From Watersipora subatra (lineage: Eukaryota > Bryozoa > Gymnolaemata > Cheilostomatida > Watersiporidae): a DNA stretch of 64,000 nt. Below, piece by piece: positions 45,661 to 59,154 of this stretch (position 1 is the first letter of the stretch; each line of letters begins with the position of its first letter). The notes beneath the pieces were generated by a model. It did not search any database, was not told where the DNA came from, and worked only from the letters and a program-made list of their open reading frames with translations. The stretch spans positions 38,808,621-38,872,620 of the forward strand of contig NC_088711.1 of NCBI RefSeq assembly GCF_963576615.1, read 5' to 3'. The position numbers and the translations under genes are program-made.

Positions 45661-48160
45661 AGTGAAGTAGCCATAGCTAGTGACGTATTTCATCTTCAAT
45701 TTTGATTCAGAATGGATCTTTACTATTTTGAATAATGACTAATGGCAAGATTTTAATTCAGCTTTTTGGATTTAGAATTAAGTTTCATTGTATGGCCTAT
45801 AAGGTGAAATGTGTTTTTATGTTACATATTACCATATGCTTGTGCAATAACAAATCAATCTTTTGACAACCAACAAATTTTGGTTATCAACTTGTTGCTA
45901 ATATTATTTATTGCCAAATTATTTAAAACTTTTTAAACCAATTATTGGGATTAGGCATTAAATTTTGTCCTTGATCGTAGTTATACATGTATGTATTTGT
46001 AGACCTACATGTACGACCAAGATTAAAATGGGTTGCTTTGATGATTCTAATTGTAAACAAATAGTTATATCACTCCAAACTTTCACATTTACATTTAAAT
46101 CGTTTTAAAATAATATATATGTAAACCATTGTCCATAAAATCAGTTCTAACCAATGTAGAAACACACTTTTTTCTTGCAAGGAAATTTGTAAATTTATTT
46201 TGTTAACTTGAGCAGCTATCTAAATTTTAATGATTTCCAGCTTAACCTTTCTTTCTGAGATCATGACCAATTCACTCATATCAAGTGTTGCTTTGTTACT
46301 TCTCATTGGTCATGGTTATGATATATTTTATGACTAACAACATAATATGTAAATCCATTTATATACTTGTTTCAATAATTTAAGTAGGATTTAGTCATAA
46401 GTTAAGAAAATAAAGAATTTTTTTAAAAACATTTTTAAACTTCTTACAATGACTTAAGTGCTGATTGCAAAATTTTGGAGAAATGGCTTGTTAAAAACTA
46501 CACTTGCCTAGCCATTGAGTGAATACAAGTCTCCCTTTCAAAAGCTATGCATATAAATAATGATAAGGAACTACATGTAAATTGGTGAGTATTGATGACT
46601 ACATCAGCTGAGGCATTCAGAGTAGACAAATCCTACTTCTTTTTTAGTGTAAAGTTGACCATTTCATGTCTGAGTGCACAAGCGCATAAGTGCTGCAAAA
46701 CTGTCAATGCAATTTAGTAGCATAGTTTTCATCTCCAATAATGCTAGAGAAAATGTTACATTTAAACCCAAACTTGTTCCAGATAGCTAATTAAATGTGC
46801 ATTCAAAATTGAGGAGCTTTCTTTACAAGCTGATATAATTGGTTTTGCAAACATACTTTAGCAATTTTATAATAAGACTTGCATTTCTTTAAACGGATCA
46901 AAATTATTTCATGTTTGCTGAAGTTTAATGCATGTTTAGGTCTGAAAAGTTTGTTTTTGAAAGTAGTGCATGTAAATTGTATTCACAAATTCATGTTTGC
47001 AACAAAAAACTATCATTTTACATGCAACAGAAGCAACGCTACAAAATCTAACTTTGCAAGCCTGATTTGTCAACTACCTTGAGTCTATCAAGCAGTAATT
47101 GCTACAGATTTACAATTCAATCAGATAAATAATAAATGTAAAAAATAAAAAATATACAAAGCAAGAGAAATGTACAAAAGTTTTGCAATATCAGCTAAAA
47201 CCAAATTAACAGCTTTTAAACAGATTATTATAGCAGTTATAGCTATTACATGTATTTGCTGGCTACAATTAAGTTACAACCCTTCTATCTTTTCTGTATT
47301 TCTATAAGTTCTCCTTCTTTGTGTCTTTTTTCCCTACTTATCTTTTACTATAAAACTTATTCTATTTACTACCAAACCAAGCAATGCTAGCATAGAAAAA
47401 CCATTTATTAGCCAAAGCTTGTTTTTTGGGTTTTTAGATTAGTAATAATTAAAAGAAGGAGAACTCCTTTTAACGAACACTAATTTTGCATGTGTTGCGG
47501 CAGATCCCTGTGATCAGAGTCGTAGAGACTGACTCGCCGGTTGCCATGGTCACTAAACCAAAACCTTCTTGCCTTCAGAGAAGGTTTGGCCACTAAGTAG
47601 TGTACTCGGATGAACGAGTAATTAATCGGAAGTCCGAGCAGTAGGTAAATAGAAAAGTGAGCTGAACCTAATAAAAAGCAGTTTATAAAAGTATGAAAAT
47701 GCCATCGTTTTAGCAGGGCAAACGCAGCCTCTTTGCATGCTTTTCATTTGGCCCACACTTATTCAAATTTACGTATTTCTATATATTTGTTTTGATATTC
47801 TCTGGAACTAACCACTTGGTGTGTTGGTTGACTGTCTTGTAGAAAGTAAAGGAAGGGCAGCCTTTTTACACATATATGCTAAGCATGAATAATAGCTTTA
47901 TAATTCCTTTACATATAATATTAGAAGTTTTTGAGCTGGAAATGTTTTTAAATCCATTTATATAAAAAATACAGAGAGTTATTTATGCAAATTTATTCAT
48001 AAATCATCTTGAGGGCTTGCATGTGCAGCTGGAAATAGCTGGTAAAATGATATGCGTATGTTACCCACTATTTTTGGCAGCAAAGTATATAGATACATAG
48101 ACATATAGATATACAGATATATAGCTATATATACAGATACATTTAAAAATTGTTTTCTTA
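45661..48160. other. non-coding stretch
   Basis: AT-rich; no supported exons or repeats. A GC-richer patch at 47500-47640 was not recognised. Confidence 0.5.
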
Positions 48161-48164
48161 CCCT

Positions 48165-48510
48165 GGTTAACCCATATGGGTGGTCATTTCTGCTGTAACT
48201 CGTGTCTCCTACCAGAGACCTGGGAGTTTGAGCACTCACCTCAAGATCTTAGCTGTTCCCAATAGTGCACTTTTCTGCAACTCACCTGAGTTGATTGCTG
48301 TCGGTATCTGGGCAATTTAGCCACATTTTATGCGCAGATGTGGTTGTGTCCAGTGCCCCAATGACTACTGGAATTACAGTTGCTTTTACATCCTAGCATT
48401 TGTCAATCTCTTCTCCAAGAGGGGTACATTTATCTACCTTTTCTTTTTCTTTGCTGGCTATATTGTAGTCATTGGGTACTGCTATATCTATTTTAGTACT
48501 ATATCTTTTA
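48165..48510 (-). mobile_element. second C-terminal tail of a non-LTR retrotransposon
   Basis: The - strand reads IDIAVPNDYNIASKEKEKVD, then a stop, then VKATVIPVVIGAL and, after a frame change, SAQTPRSLVGDTSYSRNDHP. The order (D-I-A-V-P, K-E-K-E-K-V/I-D/E-K, V-I-P-V-V-I-G-A-L) is the conserved end of ORF2 in a common animal non-LTR group. It is the region directly downstream of what is preserved at 7 kb. 5'-truncated and inactive. Confidence 0.65.
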
Positions 48511-48739
48511 TAGAAAAAATAAGACGCCGCCAAAGGTGTTTAAACACGAAATAGTTAGCAAGCAATTGTGAAATTTAGTCTGGTTTACTACAGCAATTGC
48601 ACAAATGTGTGAATTGATAGAAATCTGGTATAAAAATTGAAAAAAAAACTGTGAATACGTCGAAGGAATACTAACAATGGAAGGTTACTGCTGCTGTAGA
48701 AACTATCGTTGAGAAAAGTTCCGGGAACACTGTTAGTAT

Positions 48740-49521
48740 CAGGCCCGTATTCTCTGGGTCGGCTGGCCGGCTGAGCCGCCTCAACTTTTTAAGAGTTTTC
48801 TGCAGCTAAGTACAGTCAAAGTAAGATAACTCGGCCTCGGATAAAATGTAACATTTCATCTCGAACACAAGGTTAACATGAACAAATTTGTTTGGTTCAT
48901 TCCCAAGCAATGATAAATTGCTTCAGATAACTTGACCTCAACATCATTTACTTGAACAGTTATTTGCCCAACAGCTATGGAAACGGTTTTATCAATGTAG
49001 AATATCACTTTATTCCAAGCCATAGAGACAAACATCAACTTTTAGTAGTTCTTAGGCGTCATTATTATTGTCATCAGCAGCAAAATATTCTTGTGAACAA
49101 CTTTTATAAAAGTTTGCAAAAGGTCATGTTTTACCAAACATTCGCTTGACCATGTTTTATCGAAAGCCTGGAAACTGCCGGATGAACTTAGAATAAAACC
49201 GGCAAAATCGATCTTTGTTACAACGCTCAAAAGAAAAATATGTCTTTTTTATGAGCGTTTTAAATTCGGTCAAGTTTTGCTTATTTTAATCTAAAAACGT
49301 CCCAGCAGTCACATCACCTAAAACAAAACAAATCTCAAAAATAGAAAAATGTTGATACTTTCCAATAAAATTTGTTAAAACTTCACATGAGCTGCCCGGC
49401 TAGACCTACATGAAATAAACCTGTCGGGGGGCTTACACCGCCCCCTTCCACACTCCCAGGTGTTCATAACAAATTGCCTAACATAAGCCGCCCCAACTTG
49501 CAATCAGTGAATACAGGCCTG
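48740..49521. mobile_element. hAT-type non-autonomous element (782 bp)
   Basis: The ends are inverted: CAGGCCCGTATTCTCTG on the left and CAGTGAATACAGGCCTG on the right. They are flanked by an 8-bp duplication, GTTAGTAT (48732-48739) and GTTAGTAC (49522-49529), with one mismatch. CAG...CTG ends and 8-bp duplications are diagnostic of hAT. There is no transposase. It lies just 3' of the Helitron helicase remnant, so it probably inserted into that older element. Confidence 0.85.
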
Positions 49522-49530
49522 GTTAGTACA

Positions 49531-52500
49531 TCACTGAAGCACACGAGGGTAAGCAATATTTTTTGTCAGACCAAATGGCGAGAGAATGTATAGGCCAATT
49601 TTACTGCTGACTCTGGATAGTGCAACATACAACTGTCCATGTAAATAGCCAGGTGTTAATAGGTGAATGCCAACAGTTTTCAGTGTTTGACTTTTGGATT
49701 TGTTGATAGTCAAAGCAAATGAAAGTCGAAGAGGTAATTGAATACGCTTCAATTGAAATGGCGCAGTTGTAGGATATAGTGGTATTTAAGGAATAGAAAC
49801 TTTTTTTACCCATCACAGCTCTGGTTAGCACTGTAGCAAAAATAAGATTTGAGGATAGATTTTTGATGATTTTTCTTGTTTAAAATGTCTAGGTAAATCC
49901 GAATTTTGAAGAAGCCCAACTGGGACACCAAAGCGCAGTTGAAAATTATGAGAAGGCATAATGACAGACTGTAAAGAATTTAAGAATTCTGTAGAATAGG
50001 TGACAGAGTCGTTCTCTTTAACCACATAGTCCATGGTAAAGAATGAAGTCGTATGCTCAGTAATTTTTTCAAGAAGTAGTTTATTTATGTGGGCAACAGT
50101 GTCATTTTTAGGTGCCAGAATTACCTTATCTTTCAGCCATTGGTGCTGAAGACAGCTTCCATCAATATTGGGGTACACTTCTGTAGTAATTTGTGTTCTG
50201 TGTCTAAAATACGGCAATTTTCTAAAAGAGAGATTAGCCCACTGTTAACCGATAGCCTTCCGTTACCGATATTTAAAAGTTGTGCAGAAATTGCTCCCCT
50301 GAAGCGTCATCCCCTCGCAGATCCACTCTCATATTTGTCATTAGTTTACACACTTTTACACAGTGTCATATATAAGAATCCTTTCAGCCAGAGTTGAGTT
50401 CATCAGCTAGAGTTCCTTTAGGTATGACTGGTAAGATTTTACAACAATCACCAGAAAGAAGTACACATACACCACCCATAAGTTTGCCACTGTTATAAAG
50501 GGGTTTAAGTGTGCGATCCAGAGCTTCTAATATTGCTTTATGTACCATTGTGCATTCATCCCAAACAATTAGTTTCGTAGTCTGTAGTAATTGAGCCAAT
50601 CCAGTACCTTTACAGATGTAGCAAAAAAGAGTTTCCAGGCAACCTATATCCAATGATAGTTTACACATGAAATGAGGCATTCTTCCGCCTTCCAGCAATG
50701 TAGCGGCTATACCTGAAAATGCAACTGCCAGTGCGACTTGTCGGTTAGATCTAATTTTAGCAAGCTAATTATTGAGCAAGAAAGTTTGATTAGTTCTACT
50801 GGGAACGTCCAATAAACACATTGGTTCACGTTCATAATCCACAGTTTTTAAAACTTTTCCGTAAACTAAAGTCGGATCAAATGTGAGGTTTGGTTCAGTC
50901 CTGCTAACAAATCTATCTAAAGTTGACGTGTCATTGTTGGTTATTCACAGCAATTTTGTCTGTGGAAGCAGGTGTAAATATGTGCATGGCAATGTGAATC
51001 CGAGTTGCTCTAGTCTCTTACTGAAATGCTTAATGACTTTGTCTTCTAACAAAATCAAATCTTTGTTGAAAGTTTTCTCTGCAAAATCAAAAGAGATCTG
51101 CTGTTGAAGGTGATTCAATCGTCGACGTACATCTTCACTCATGCTTTCTTCTGATCTAGCCATGATTTTTTAGGATCAAACAGATCGCAGCTAACAAGAA
51201 TAACAGCAAAAATATTACGCAACCAAGAAAGTGAACCTGATACGGAAACTTCCTGAAACGTGTTGTGTCTATCATCTTCTAGTAATCCTTGTTTGAGACA
51301 TGCATCCTTAAGTTTTGAGCAAACGATTCCGTCAACATTTTGAAGCAGTTGAAACAAAATAGGTCCCGTAACATTGTGTCGTAAAATGCGCAAGTGAAAA
51401 TACTCTATGTTTGTTGTATAAATGGTATATACCTCTCCCAGCTCATCTGATTGTGTATGTGAAACAATTTTTCAACTAATTTCCATTGTTTTTAGATCGC
51501 AACTTTTTCTGTTTTGTGCACGCGAATTAAGTAGGCATTTGATGATACGGTAGAGTTTAAGCAAATTCATAGTTTTGGCATGCTTTGAAAAATTATATTG
51601 AAGTAGTCCTTTGTGGTTGATGTGCACGCTGTTCAATATACTCATTGAAGTATACTCGCTGTCCATTTGCCAGATGGACGCTAAGGTGTGTTACTGCAAG
51701 ATTTCTCTGATGAATCGGCAAATCTAAAATTTTCCAAACAGCGTCATTGCTGGAAATATATCTACCAGTTTGAAAAGTGGTAATCTCATCCCTGTTATTT
51801 GCTATTACAAAAACTGTGTGGCAACTATGTTAGTGGTTTGCTACTGTTTTTTATCATTATCCTAAAAGCATGAACACCCATGACAGATACTGTTTTTTTG
51901 TACTTCATTATTTATGTTTAGGTCCACATGCCTAATTTTAAGATGATATCCATATTGTCTTTGCCAGTGTATGACCGGGTAATGTAGCACAACGTAGGAT
52001 GTGTGAGTTTCAGAAAATCTTGTAAGGCTTGATGATCAATTGTGCAACACGATATCTCTCTTATCAAAGTTCTGTCCATCAATAACTATTGCTGTTTTGT
52101 CTAATTGGGGTGCACTATATCTTTGTTCATGTTCTCCAGCTGGCCGCACAAATTACCATTTTCAAACCGCATTTGTTAGATTTTCTATAATTGTTATAAA
52201 TTCTTGAACGTAGTTGTTGTAGCGGTGAACAAAGTCTTTAAAATTTTGGACAACGCTACGCCTGAAGCCTTAAACATTTGGAAATCTGAGTTACTTGGTC
52301 ATCAAAATTGCCTATGAAGAAAATTTGCCAAAACTTGTGGCGTTCGTTTTCAGCTGGCAAAAGAGATCCGTTCAAATGATAAATCTGTCTTTGCACTTTG
52401 AAAGTGGGCATGAAACCTTGCTCGAAAACTCCTCATAAAGCTCCAAAAGATGACATCTAAAAACCATTGATATATTTGCAAATATTAGACAGAAAGTGGC

Positions 52501-52742
52501 AAGAGTATGCACTCACCTCCAATCATTATACTTTGCAATAGTTCAGGGGGTGCAGCAACGACTGGTATTTTGACTTTTCCATTAGCGCAACACACGCCTA
52601 GTGCTTTGTCCTTCCACTTCAGTGCTTTACAACGGTGACAGATTTTATTCATATTTCCTATCAGGCAGAAAAAATCCCTAACAAAGTTAACTAAGCAGTC
52701 ATAAAAAATGTTGCATTTAACTTTTCTTGCCAAAATGTACAT
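49531..52742 (-). mobile_element. decayed Helitron, Pif1-like helicase and N-terminal pieces
   Basis: Reading the - strand from 52742: a Cys-rich start (MNKICHRCKALKWKDKALG), PTFKVQRQIYHLNGSLLP, RPAGEHEQRYSAP with DGQNFDKRDIVLHN, then DEITTFQTGRYISSNDAVWK and LPIHQRNLAVTHLSVHLANG. The helicase follows: LLEDDRHNTF (51.3 kb), a Walker A site changed from GGTGKT to SRTNQT (near 50.79 kb), Walker B IVWDECT (50.56 kb), LLSGDCCKILPVIPKGT, LAPKNDTVAHIN and the C-terminal FALTINKSKSQTLK with HGQLYVALSRVSS. The Rep HUH nuclease region that belongs between about 51.9 and 51.8 kb is missing. Several stops and frame changes occur. No Helitron ends (TC..., CTRR with hairpin) were identified. The element is not functional. 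Confidence 0.85.
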
Positions 52743-52749
52743 TTTCTTG

Positions 52750-53325
52750 CAGCAATCTTCTCTTGATTACAGGCTTGTCTTTGAGCACATTGTTTGTCAG
52801 TCTCCAAACATCTTACATTTGCTAACTTTTGTCAGTCACACGCTTACTATACTGTTACTATACTATATCGCTATTGAAATAAACGTTAAATATGGAATTG
52901 AGAAATATTCATACAAACAACGAGGTTTCAATTTAAACTAAAAAAAGTAACCTAATAAAATTCTGAAAACGAGCAAACTTTTGTTTGTATTTAATCATTG
53001 TGGAACGCAAGGTACCAAATCAGAATCCAAAAACATAATGTAGCTTGAAAAAAACTGTCTGAGTAGCTGGAATAATTTAGTAGCGAACTAAATGTAGATG
53101 CAAAATAAACAGTAAGTATGTAAACTACAAAATTTTAATGCAACATATATAATTTTGTAACATATATTATCAGTACAAAAATCGCAAAACTTTAGGTTCG
53201 AGATAAATTATCTGCTTTAACAAATAAATACGAAGAATGCTAAGGTCTCAAAATATTTCTGAACAGAGGCATCGTAACGCGTGGCGCAAAGCTGAAATTA
53301 TTGGCATGCACATGGGTGTTGACTA
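52750..53325. other. non-coding stretch
   Basis: No exons or repeats recognised. It may contain the 5' end of the Helitron, but no terminal motif was identified. Confidence 0.4.
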
Positions 53326-53327
53326 AT

Positions 53328-53400
53328 ATGTGGTTCTAGCTCAGCGGTAGAGCGTCTGAGTAAGTGAGCTGTTGATGCATTCATCATGAGTTAAAAACCA
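53328..53400 (+). repeat. tRNA-like SINE head
   Basis: GGTTCTAGCTCAGCGGTAGA and the following GCGTCTGAG form a tRNA-like acceptor/D-arm with a good A box. The B-box region (ATCATGAGTTAAAAACC) is degenerate, and no anticodon arm closes. Confidence 0.5.
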
Positions 53401-55165
53401 TCAAATTGTTAAGCTTTACAATCGATATTTTAATGGCTATAGGCGGAATGCAAACACCTCATAGTTTGAAAAATAGATATAATATATTGATATTATATAT
53501 ATATTATATAAACAAATAAATATATATATGTATCTTTATATATATAAATAAGCATACCATGTTTTAATTTTCTTTGAATAATTTAGTTTGAGACAATCTG
53601 AATTGCTGAATGACTTCCTTATCCACTAGATGCAAAAATAGAAACAGAGCTTTTTAGTCAAGCCAAATCAATAAAAACTACAACAACTTAGAACTTTACA
53701 AAATATTTAAACAACAGTAATCTCATATGTGAAATATTTTCTTAGCATTCCTGATTCGAATTTACAAAAGACTGAAAGTAATTTAAACTGGATGAACTGC
53801 ATAGGTCTACATATTTCAAGTCAGGTATGAAAGCATCATACATGCTGTGGCAGAATTTGCTGGTAAGTGGCAGACTTTGCTTCAACCTTTCACTAACTGT
53901 AATTTTTAAGTTGATAGTCACTAGTTTTTAATAAAAACACAACTTTGACTTGTTTGGTTTTGCAAACTAAAACTTGAATTTACAGTTCATTGTGCAAATC
54001 TAAAAAGCAAAAGATAACTTCAGCTTCCTAAATTCTTAGAAGTTGGGTGAGTACAGCTGTGCTGTAGCAAGTCTGGTGCTGGCTCAGCTGATCGGCTAGC
54101 TGTTCAAATGATCCATACCCTTGAAAACCTGACAAACACGTATCGGACGTCAAACCTAGCTCAGTTAGCACTCCTGGCTTTAATACTCTTGTCTTGTAGA
54201 TCAGTAATACCAGACATTCACTTCAGTCACTCAAATATTTTTTTGAGATGAGGCAATGATTAACAAGTGGTGTTCTACTCTAATACAAGGTCCCCTCTAG
54301 TACAAGCTTATTGTGTTATGGCTTGCTCAGCTAGGTTAGGAGGCATTGTAACAATGCTTAAATTTGGCCAAAACCTGTTCAAACTAGTGGCATGTGAGAA
54401 TCATTTTGGCAAACCTCTATCAACTTCAACCAACAGTAGCACTTTGTAGTCAACTGGATTTGAGTGACCATCTGTTGACTGGCCTAACTCAAAAGGCCTC
54501 TCAACATTTGCACTTTGTTAAAAAGCAGGTGCCTCTGTCTGGCAGTACACTTCAATTGTGATATGTTGACTGAGAGGCTGCTGGAAATTTATAGAGCAAT
54601 GCTGAATCAACAGGAACACCTGTTTCTGAACTCTAGCAGGATTTTGATACACTGACTCTCAAATGTTACTGTTAGTAGCTAGTAGAAGGAGCTTTTAAAT
54701 GTAAATGCCCTTACCAATCCTGTCATGTCATAGCTACGAAGCTGCTAGCTAATGGTCAGGCAATCTTAATTCTATTACAATAAATGCAGGCATTTTATGT
54801 GCCTCTCTTGCTGACTAGCTGTGAGTAAATGAGACTGGCTGTTCCAACAAAACAGACATCTGACAAAGCTTTTGTCCAGCCATCTTTAAAGTATTAGTCT
54901 AAGACCCTTTGTGGCCTTTCAAGAGGTAAACTAAGGGTGGCAACCTAGACATTCCGTCTTGTTAAGGTTACACCCCTATTGTTAGATTCAAAACTTTTCA
55001 GAGTTTTGTAATAATTGTGAGAAGCCAAACAGATTGCTACCTTTTTGCTTTTGCTTCTATCTATACATTCTTGTTTTAGTCAACTAAAGCTCTTTGGTTC
55101 CAGTAAACTTATCAGTTTGTTTTTTTGAGCTTGAGTTATGTTGGTGAAGTTTTTATTCAACTTAC
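53400..55165. other. non-coding stretch, GC-richer from about 54 kb
   Basis: No supported exons. 54000-55000 is less AT-rich than its surroundings and lacks long open frames, so it may be an old repeat whose family I cannot name. Confidence 0.4.
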
Positions 55166-55169
55166 AGTC

Positions 55170-55500
55170 AGTCATACCGTTGTTGTCTTCTATCGTTTTT
55201 AGGCCAATCAACTTTTTGTTTGGACAGTCCTGTCAGATGGAGCCCTTATTCAACACCTTTGATACACAAAAGTCCTATTTGGGCCAATTTTTTTATTTGC
55301 AGTGCTTTGGTTTTTTTAGCTGCTAATATTGCCTTCTCAGCGCCTGAATTAATATAGTCAGCATGGTCAATATAGTCAATACAATAAATTTCTGTCCTAG
55401 TAGCAATTCTAGTTTCACCTGTTTGTTTTTTTGAAAAATATTTTTGCTGACAAACAAGAAAAAGTTGAAAGTGTATGCAGACGTATGGACTTTGATTCAT
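55170..55500 (-). pseudogene. degenerate open frame of unknown origin
   Basis: The - strand frame contains SGAEKAILAAKKTKALQIKK then LAQIGLLCIKGVE, a stop, and continues in the same frame through GLHLTGLSKQKVDWPKNDRR. The Lys/Ala-rich helical part with a read-through beyond one stop looks like a decayed protein, possibly from a retroelement. No family is recognised. Confidence 0.3.
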
Positions 55501-55699
55501 GTAAAATAATATTTTTGACTATGAGCACAACTTCCACCAGTGTAATTAAGCCACCCAACAGAGACCTCAGTTTTGAGTTGAGAGTAGAAATGTATTTAAG
55601 AAATAACCATAGCCAAATTACAAACAGTGTGTAGTAAAATAAAGAACAATATAACGATAGTTTCCCAGTTGCTTTTGTCTTACCAGAATCCTGCATACT

Positions 55700-58260
55700 T
55701 TTTAAACTAAAAGGATTGCCCCTTCATTTTGTAACCAGTTAGTCATTCTTCTTCAGCTGTTTTTTGGTCAACTTGCTTCAACTTTTGCTGCCATCTTATT
55801 GCAGATGTGCCAAGTCTTAAATAAATGTGCTTATCTATGGCTTGGATTATTAGATAGCCGGCTAGCATTTGCTAGGAGCATTTAAGTATTAGTTCGCGTG
55901 GGAGTTGCTAGCCTAACTTGCTTTAAATAATAATAGTTTATTAACCAGTTCTTCCAGCTCCTTCCAAAGAAGAGTTACATAATTTCAACTGATAATTGAC
56001 TATATAAGCAACAGCCATGAATAGTTTCTTGAGAAAGTGGATACTTGCAACTAAACGGTTAACACCTCAATTATTCTTAAAACAGTTGACTTTCATGAAT
56101 GTTTATCTTGTTTTGTTCTATTCATTCTACAGATTATCCAATTAGAAGTAATATTTAAAGGTGAGTAGGCATATTTAATGTAGATAAGTTTATGTTAGTG
56201 CAAATCAATTCAACTTACTTCAATTACCAATGTGCATTTTTCATTCTCATGTACTGTCATTACTAAAACTTTCTCAGTGAAATTGCGCTGCAATAGCATT
56301 CCTTGATTTCATTTTTTTAGTCTAAACAGCAACCCCAATGACACAAGCAGCATTTTGATTTGTTAGTTTTACTGATATTTGTTTTATGACAAGAACGGCT
56401 AAATCAAAAACAAAAGAAAAATCAAAAATCTGTAAAACAGATTTTAAAATTTGACATAAAAAATGTTTTGAGACTATTTTTTCAGGGAAATACGTGACTT
56501 TTTGAGCAGATAAGATACTTAGGAAATATTATGAAATAATTTTATTTAAAAAAATTTATAAGTGCAGCATCTTTTTCTTTTATCTCACTCATTGGGAGTA
56601 ATATCATGTTGACCTCTCAGTACAAAACCTCTTCTACAAACAAACATTCTAAAATCGTCAACTCTATTATTTACTTTTTTCCTTTGCTTTTTCAATCTTT
56701 TTTATTGCTATCATTATTCATTTCACTATTTACGTTGTTTTGTTATACATACTTCAAATATTCTCCACCTTTGTGACTCACAAAGCCTTTTTACTACAAC
56801 ACTTGCTCCAAAGACTCTCGCTGCTCTTTCTTTCTTCTTGAATAGTTGAGTTTTACAAATTTTCAAACTTGAAAATTGTTCCACAACGTTCTGTTTTTAA
56901 GCATTAAATGATTTTGTAATATATTAATTTTCAAAACATAAAAACTAATACCTGACTAAAATAATGTTTAATTTTTGCTAAAAAGAAACTCAAATGCATG
57001 ATCCAATGCATAATGTTTGAGCTCCTCTATTTCTTTGATGCGCTCTATTGCACGTCAAACATCAGAGAACTGATTTTTTCACTGAGTAAATGTTATTTTA
57101 CAATAGATCGTTGAAAGGTGGCAGGCATAAAACTAATCTATCAGTTCTTAAAATTAAATTATTTGAGATCGAAAATGTAATTAGCATCACCATATTCGAA
57201 GCAATGAAATATTTCTACAAAAATACATATGAACTAAGGTTATTTTAAAAACTGACAGTTGTACATAAGATATAAAGAAGTGGTTAAACAGCAGCAATCA
57301 TTAGTGATGGTACAACTTCAACTACCACTAAGAAGAAGTACAAGGGGTTAAAGTGATACGTAGAAGTTTTGCTAATAAGATATCATTAGGGTGACTTCAA
57401 AGTAATAATAATTCCCAAAAATACCAGAGGAAGCCGAAAACTGCAAACTCAAAATAAGTTGTGCCAGTGACAGTTGCAGCTTCACCAGCTTACAGAAAAC
57501 AAAGGAGTGTCTAAGAAGAGCTTTATTAAAAACATCTGCAAACTATTGTGCTTCTCAAGCTTACATAAAATGATCTGAAATTTAAAATAATTAAGTGGCG
57601 AGTTGCGACTTGAAGCATAAACAACAAAATATTTTTTTGGTAAAAGTATTTTAAATGTTGCACCTGATAAATTTTTGTAGAAATTTCTACAAGAACCGTA
57701 TCACCTACCAGTGTTGCCTATACTGCTGATGAAAATGGTCAGTGCTGTTCACTCTGCTTATCTGTGCTACTGTAATTAGTGCTTGTTTTCTGTATGTCAG
57801 ATCTTTTTAAAAGTATTTATAATGTAGCTTCAACAAAACTCCAGTTTTTTTGCATACGTGATAATTTTTTTTACAATCTTTCTTTGTGATTGTGCCAATA
57901 AAACTATGTATCCCTTACATAACTAAATGTGTATTAGATAAACAAAATTAACATTTGTGTTTGGTTTTTCTGTTGACCAAGCTTGTTTAATTTCTGACAT
58001 TCATAAATATGTTTTGTTCACATTCGCAAAAGTTTTATATATTTCATGATTATTGCAACACTTACAAATATAAATATACTAACTGTACTACCCCGTGTTG
58101 CCTAGGTAATAAATAAGTCTTTGGACAGAACACATATTTGTAATTACCTATAAAAAACATTAGCCATTCTAACTTTCTAACTACATATCATGACAAAAGT
58201 GTTTTGGGTGCTACACCCATTTCAACTACAGTAGTTGAAATGAATTATGAAAGAAAACTA
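55700..58260. other. non-coding stretch
   Basis: No supported exons. If the membrane protein gene at 59.9 kb has upstream exons, they could lie here, but none was convincing. Confidence 0.4.
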
Positions 58261-58264
58261 AACC

Positions 58265-58475
58265 AACTGTGAAAGGTTTTCAAACTTTGTCAAACAACTG
58301 TAACTTTTCCACTGTATAACTTGAAAAAACTTTTTTGTTGAAATAAATTAGAAAGGAAATTAAAAATTTAGAGGTGTTTAAATGTAAATGTGAAATCATA
58401 AGCAATTAATGGCTAAATATAGTTTGTTTATCTACATATTAAAATAAAAAACTATTTAGTATACAGTTATATGAT
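58265..58475. repeat. dispersed repeat shared with 10615-10830
   Basis: Same orientation as the other copy; shares TTAAATGTAAATGTGAAATC and nearby blocks. Confidence 0.6.
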
Positions 58476-58489
58476 AGTAGTTCGCTGCA

Positions 58490-58548
58490 GTGTTGGCATG
58501 CAGAAATTGGCATGCCAACTTTTGCATGCCAGTGTTGGCATGCAAATA
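58490..58548. repeat. cluster of TTGGCATGC inverted and direct repeats
   Basis: Four GGCATGC/GCATGCC boxes within 60 bases, able to pair with each other (TTGGCATGC and GCATGCCAA). Confidence 0.7.
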
Positions 58549-58734
58549 CAAAGACATGTAAATACAAATATATACAAAATACAAATGTATACGTAAACAA
58601 AAAATAAATATATATATATATATATTATATATGTGTATATATGTATATATATATAAAAATACATATATATACAGCTACATATATATGTAGTTATATATAA
58701 TAGGTATATATCTATATCTATTATACATTTCTCA

Positions 58735-58900
58735 AAGCTTGTCTGTCTGTGTGTATGTCCTTCAGTGTGTCTGTCTATAACTATTAACTTTTTTATCAAA
58801 AAGAACCCATAGCACCAGTCTCAATCTAGGACCCTCCTTTTCACCAGTCGAACCCTTTACCAATTAAGCCACACAAGCTTGATGGATTCATGAGGCGATA
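58735..58900 (-). repeat. SINE, tRNA-like head on - strand (copy 1)
   Basis: On the - strand GTGTGGCTTAATTGGTAAAG resembles an A box, and GGTCCTAGATTGAG is a degenerate B box. The body (TATAGACAGACACACTGAAG and onwards) resembles the second copy at 59155-59360. Confidence 0.5.
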
Positions 58901-58926
58901 TATGTCATTATATAGATGCAAATACG

Positions 58927-58981
58927 CTACCGCTCTCCGTTATGGCGCAACATCATGACACAATGCCATGGGGAGCGGTAG
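58927..58981. repeat. hairpin with 12-bp arms
   Basis: CTACCGCTCTCC and GGGGAGCGGTAG, one mismatch, 31-base loop. GC-rich in an AT-rich context. Confidence 0.8.
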
Positions 58982-59154
58982 TATAATTTTATGTGTGCTC
59001 TATCATGAGAGCATTTAGTTATTTCTATTTAGTAAGCTCACTCCAATTAGCCATTGGTAATATGCCAAACTAATAGCAAGTGACAGGCAACTACTTTACC
59101 TTTCATTGTTTATTGGCTAATTTTTAATAACTAAGCAACGCCAGGCATTTCGCT

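Noticed and set aside
50089-50397. + strand open frames across the Helitron (also 50883-51107)
   Set aside because: They overlap clear helicase motifs on the - strand and show no similarity of their own.
56133-56159. Micro-exon between ttctacag and gtgagt
   Set aside because: The phase-1 reading needed for the downstream membrane gene contains a stop, and 27 bases alone give no evidence.
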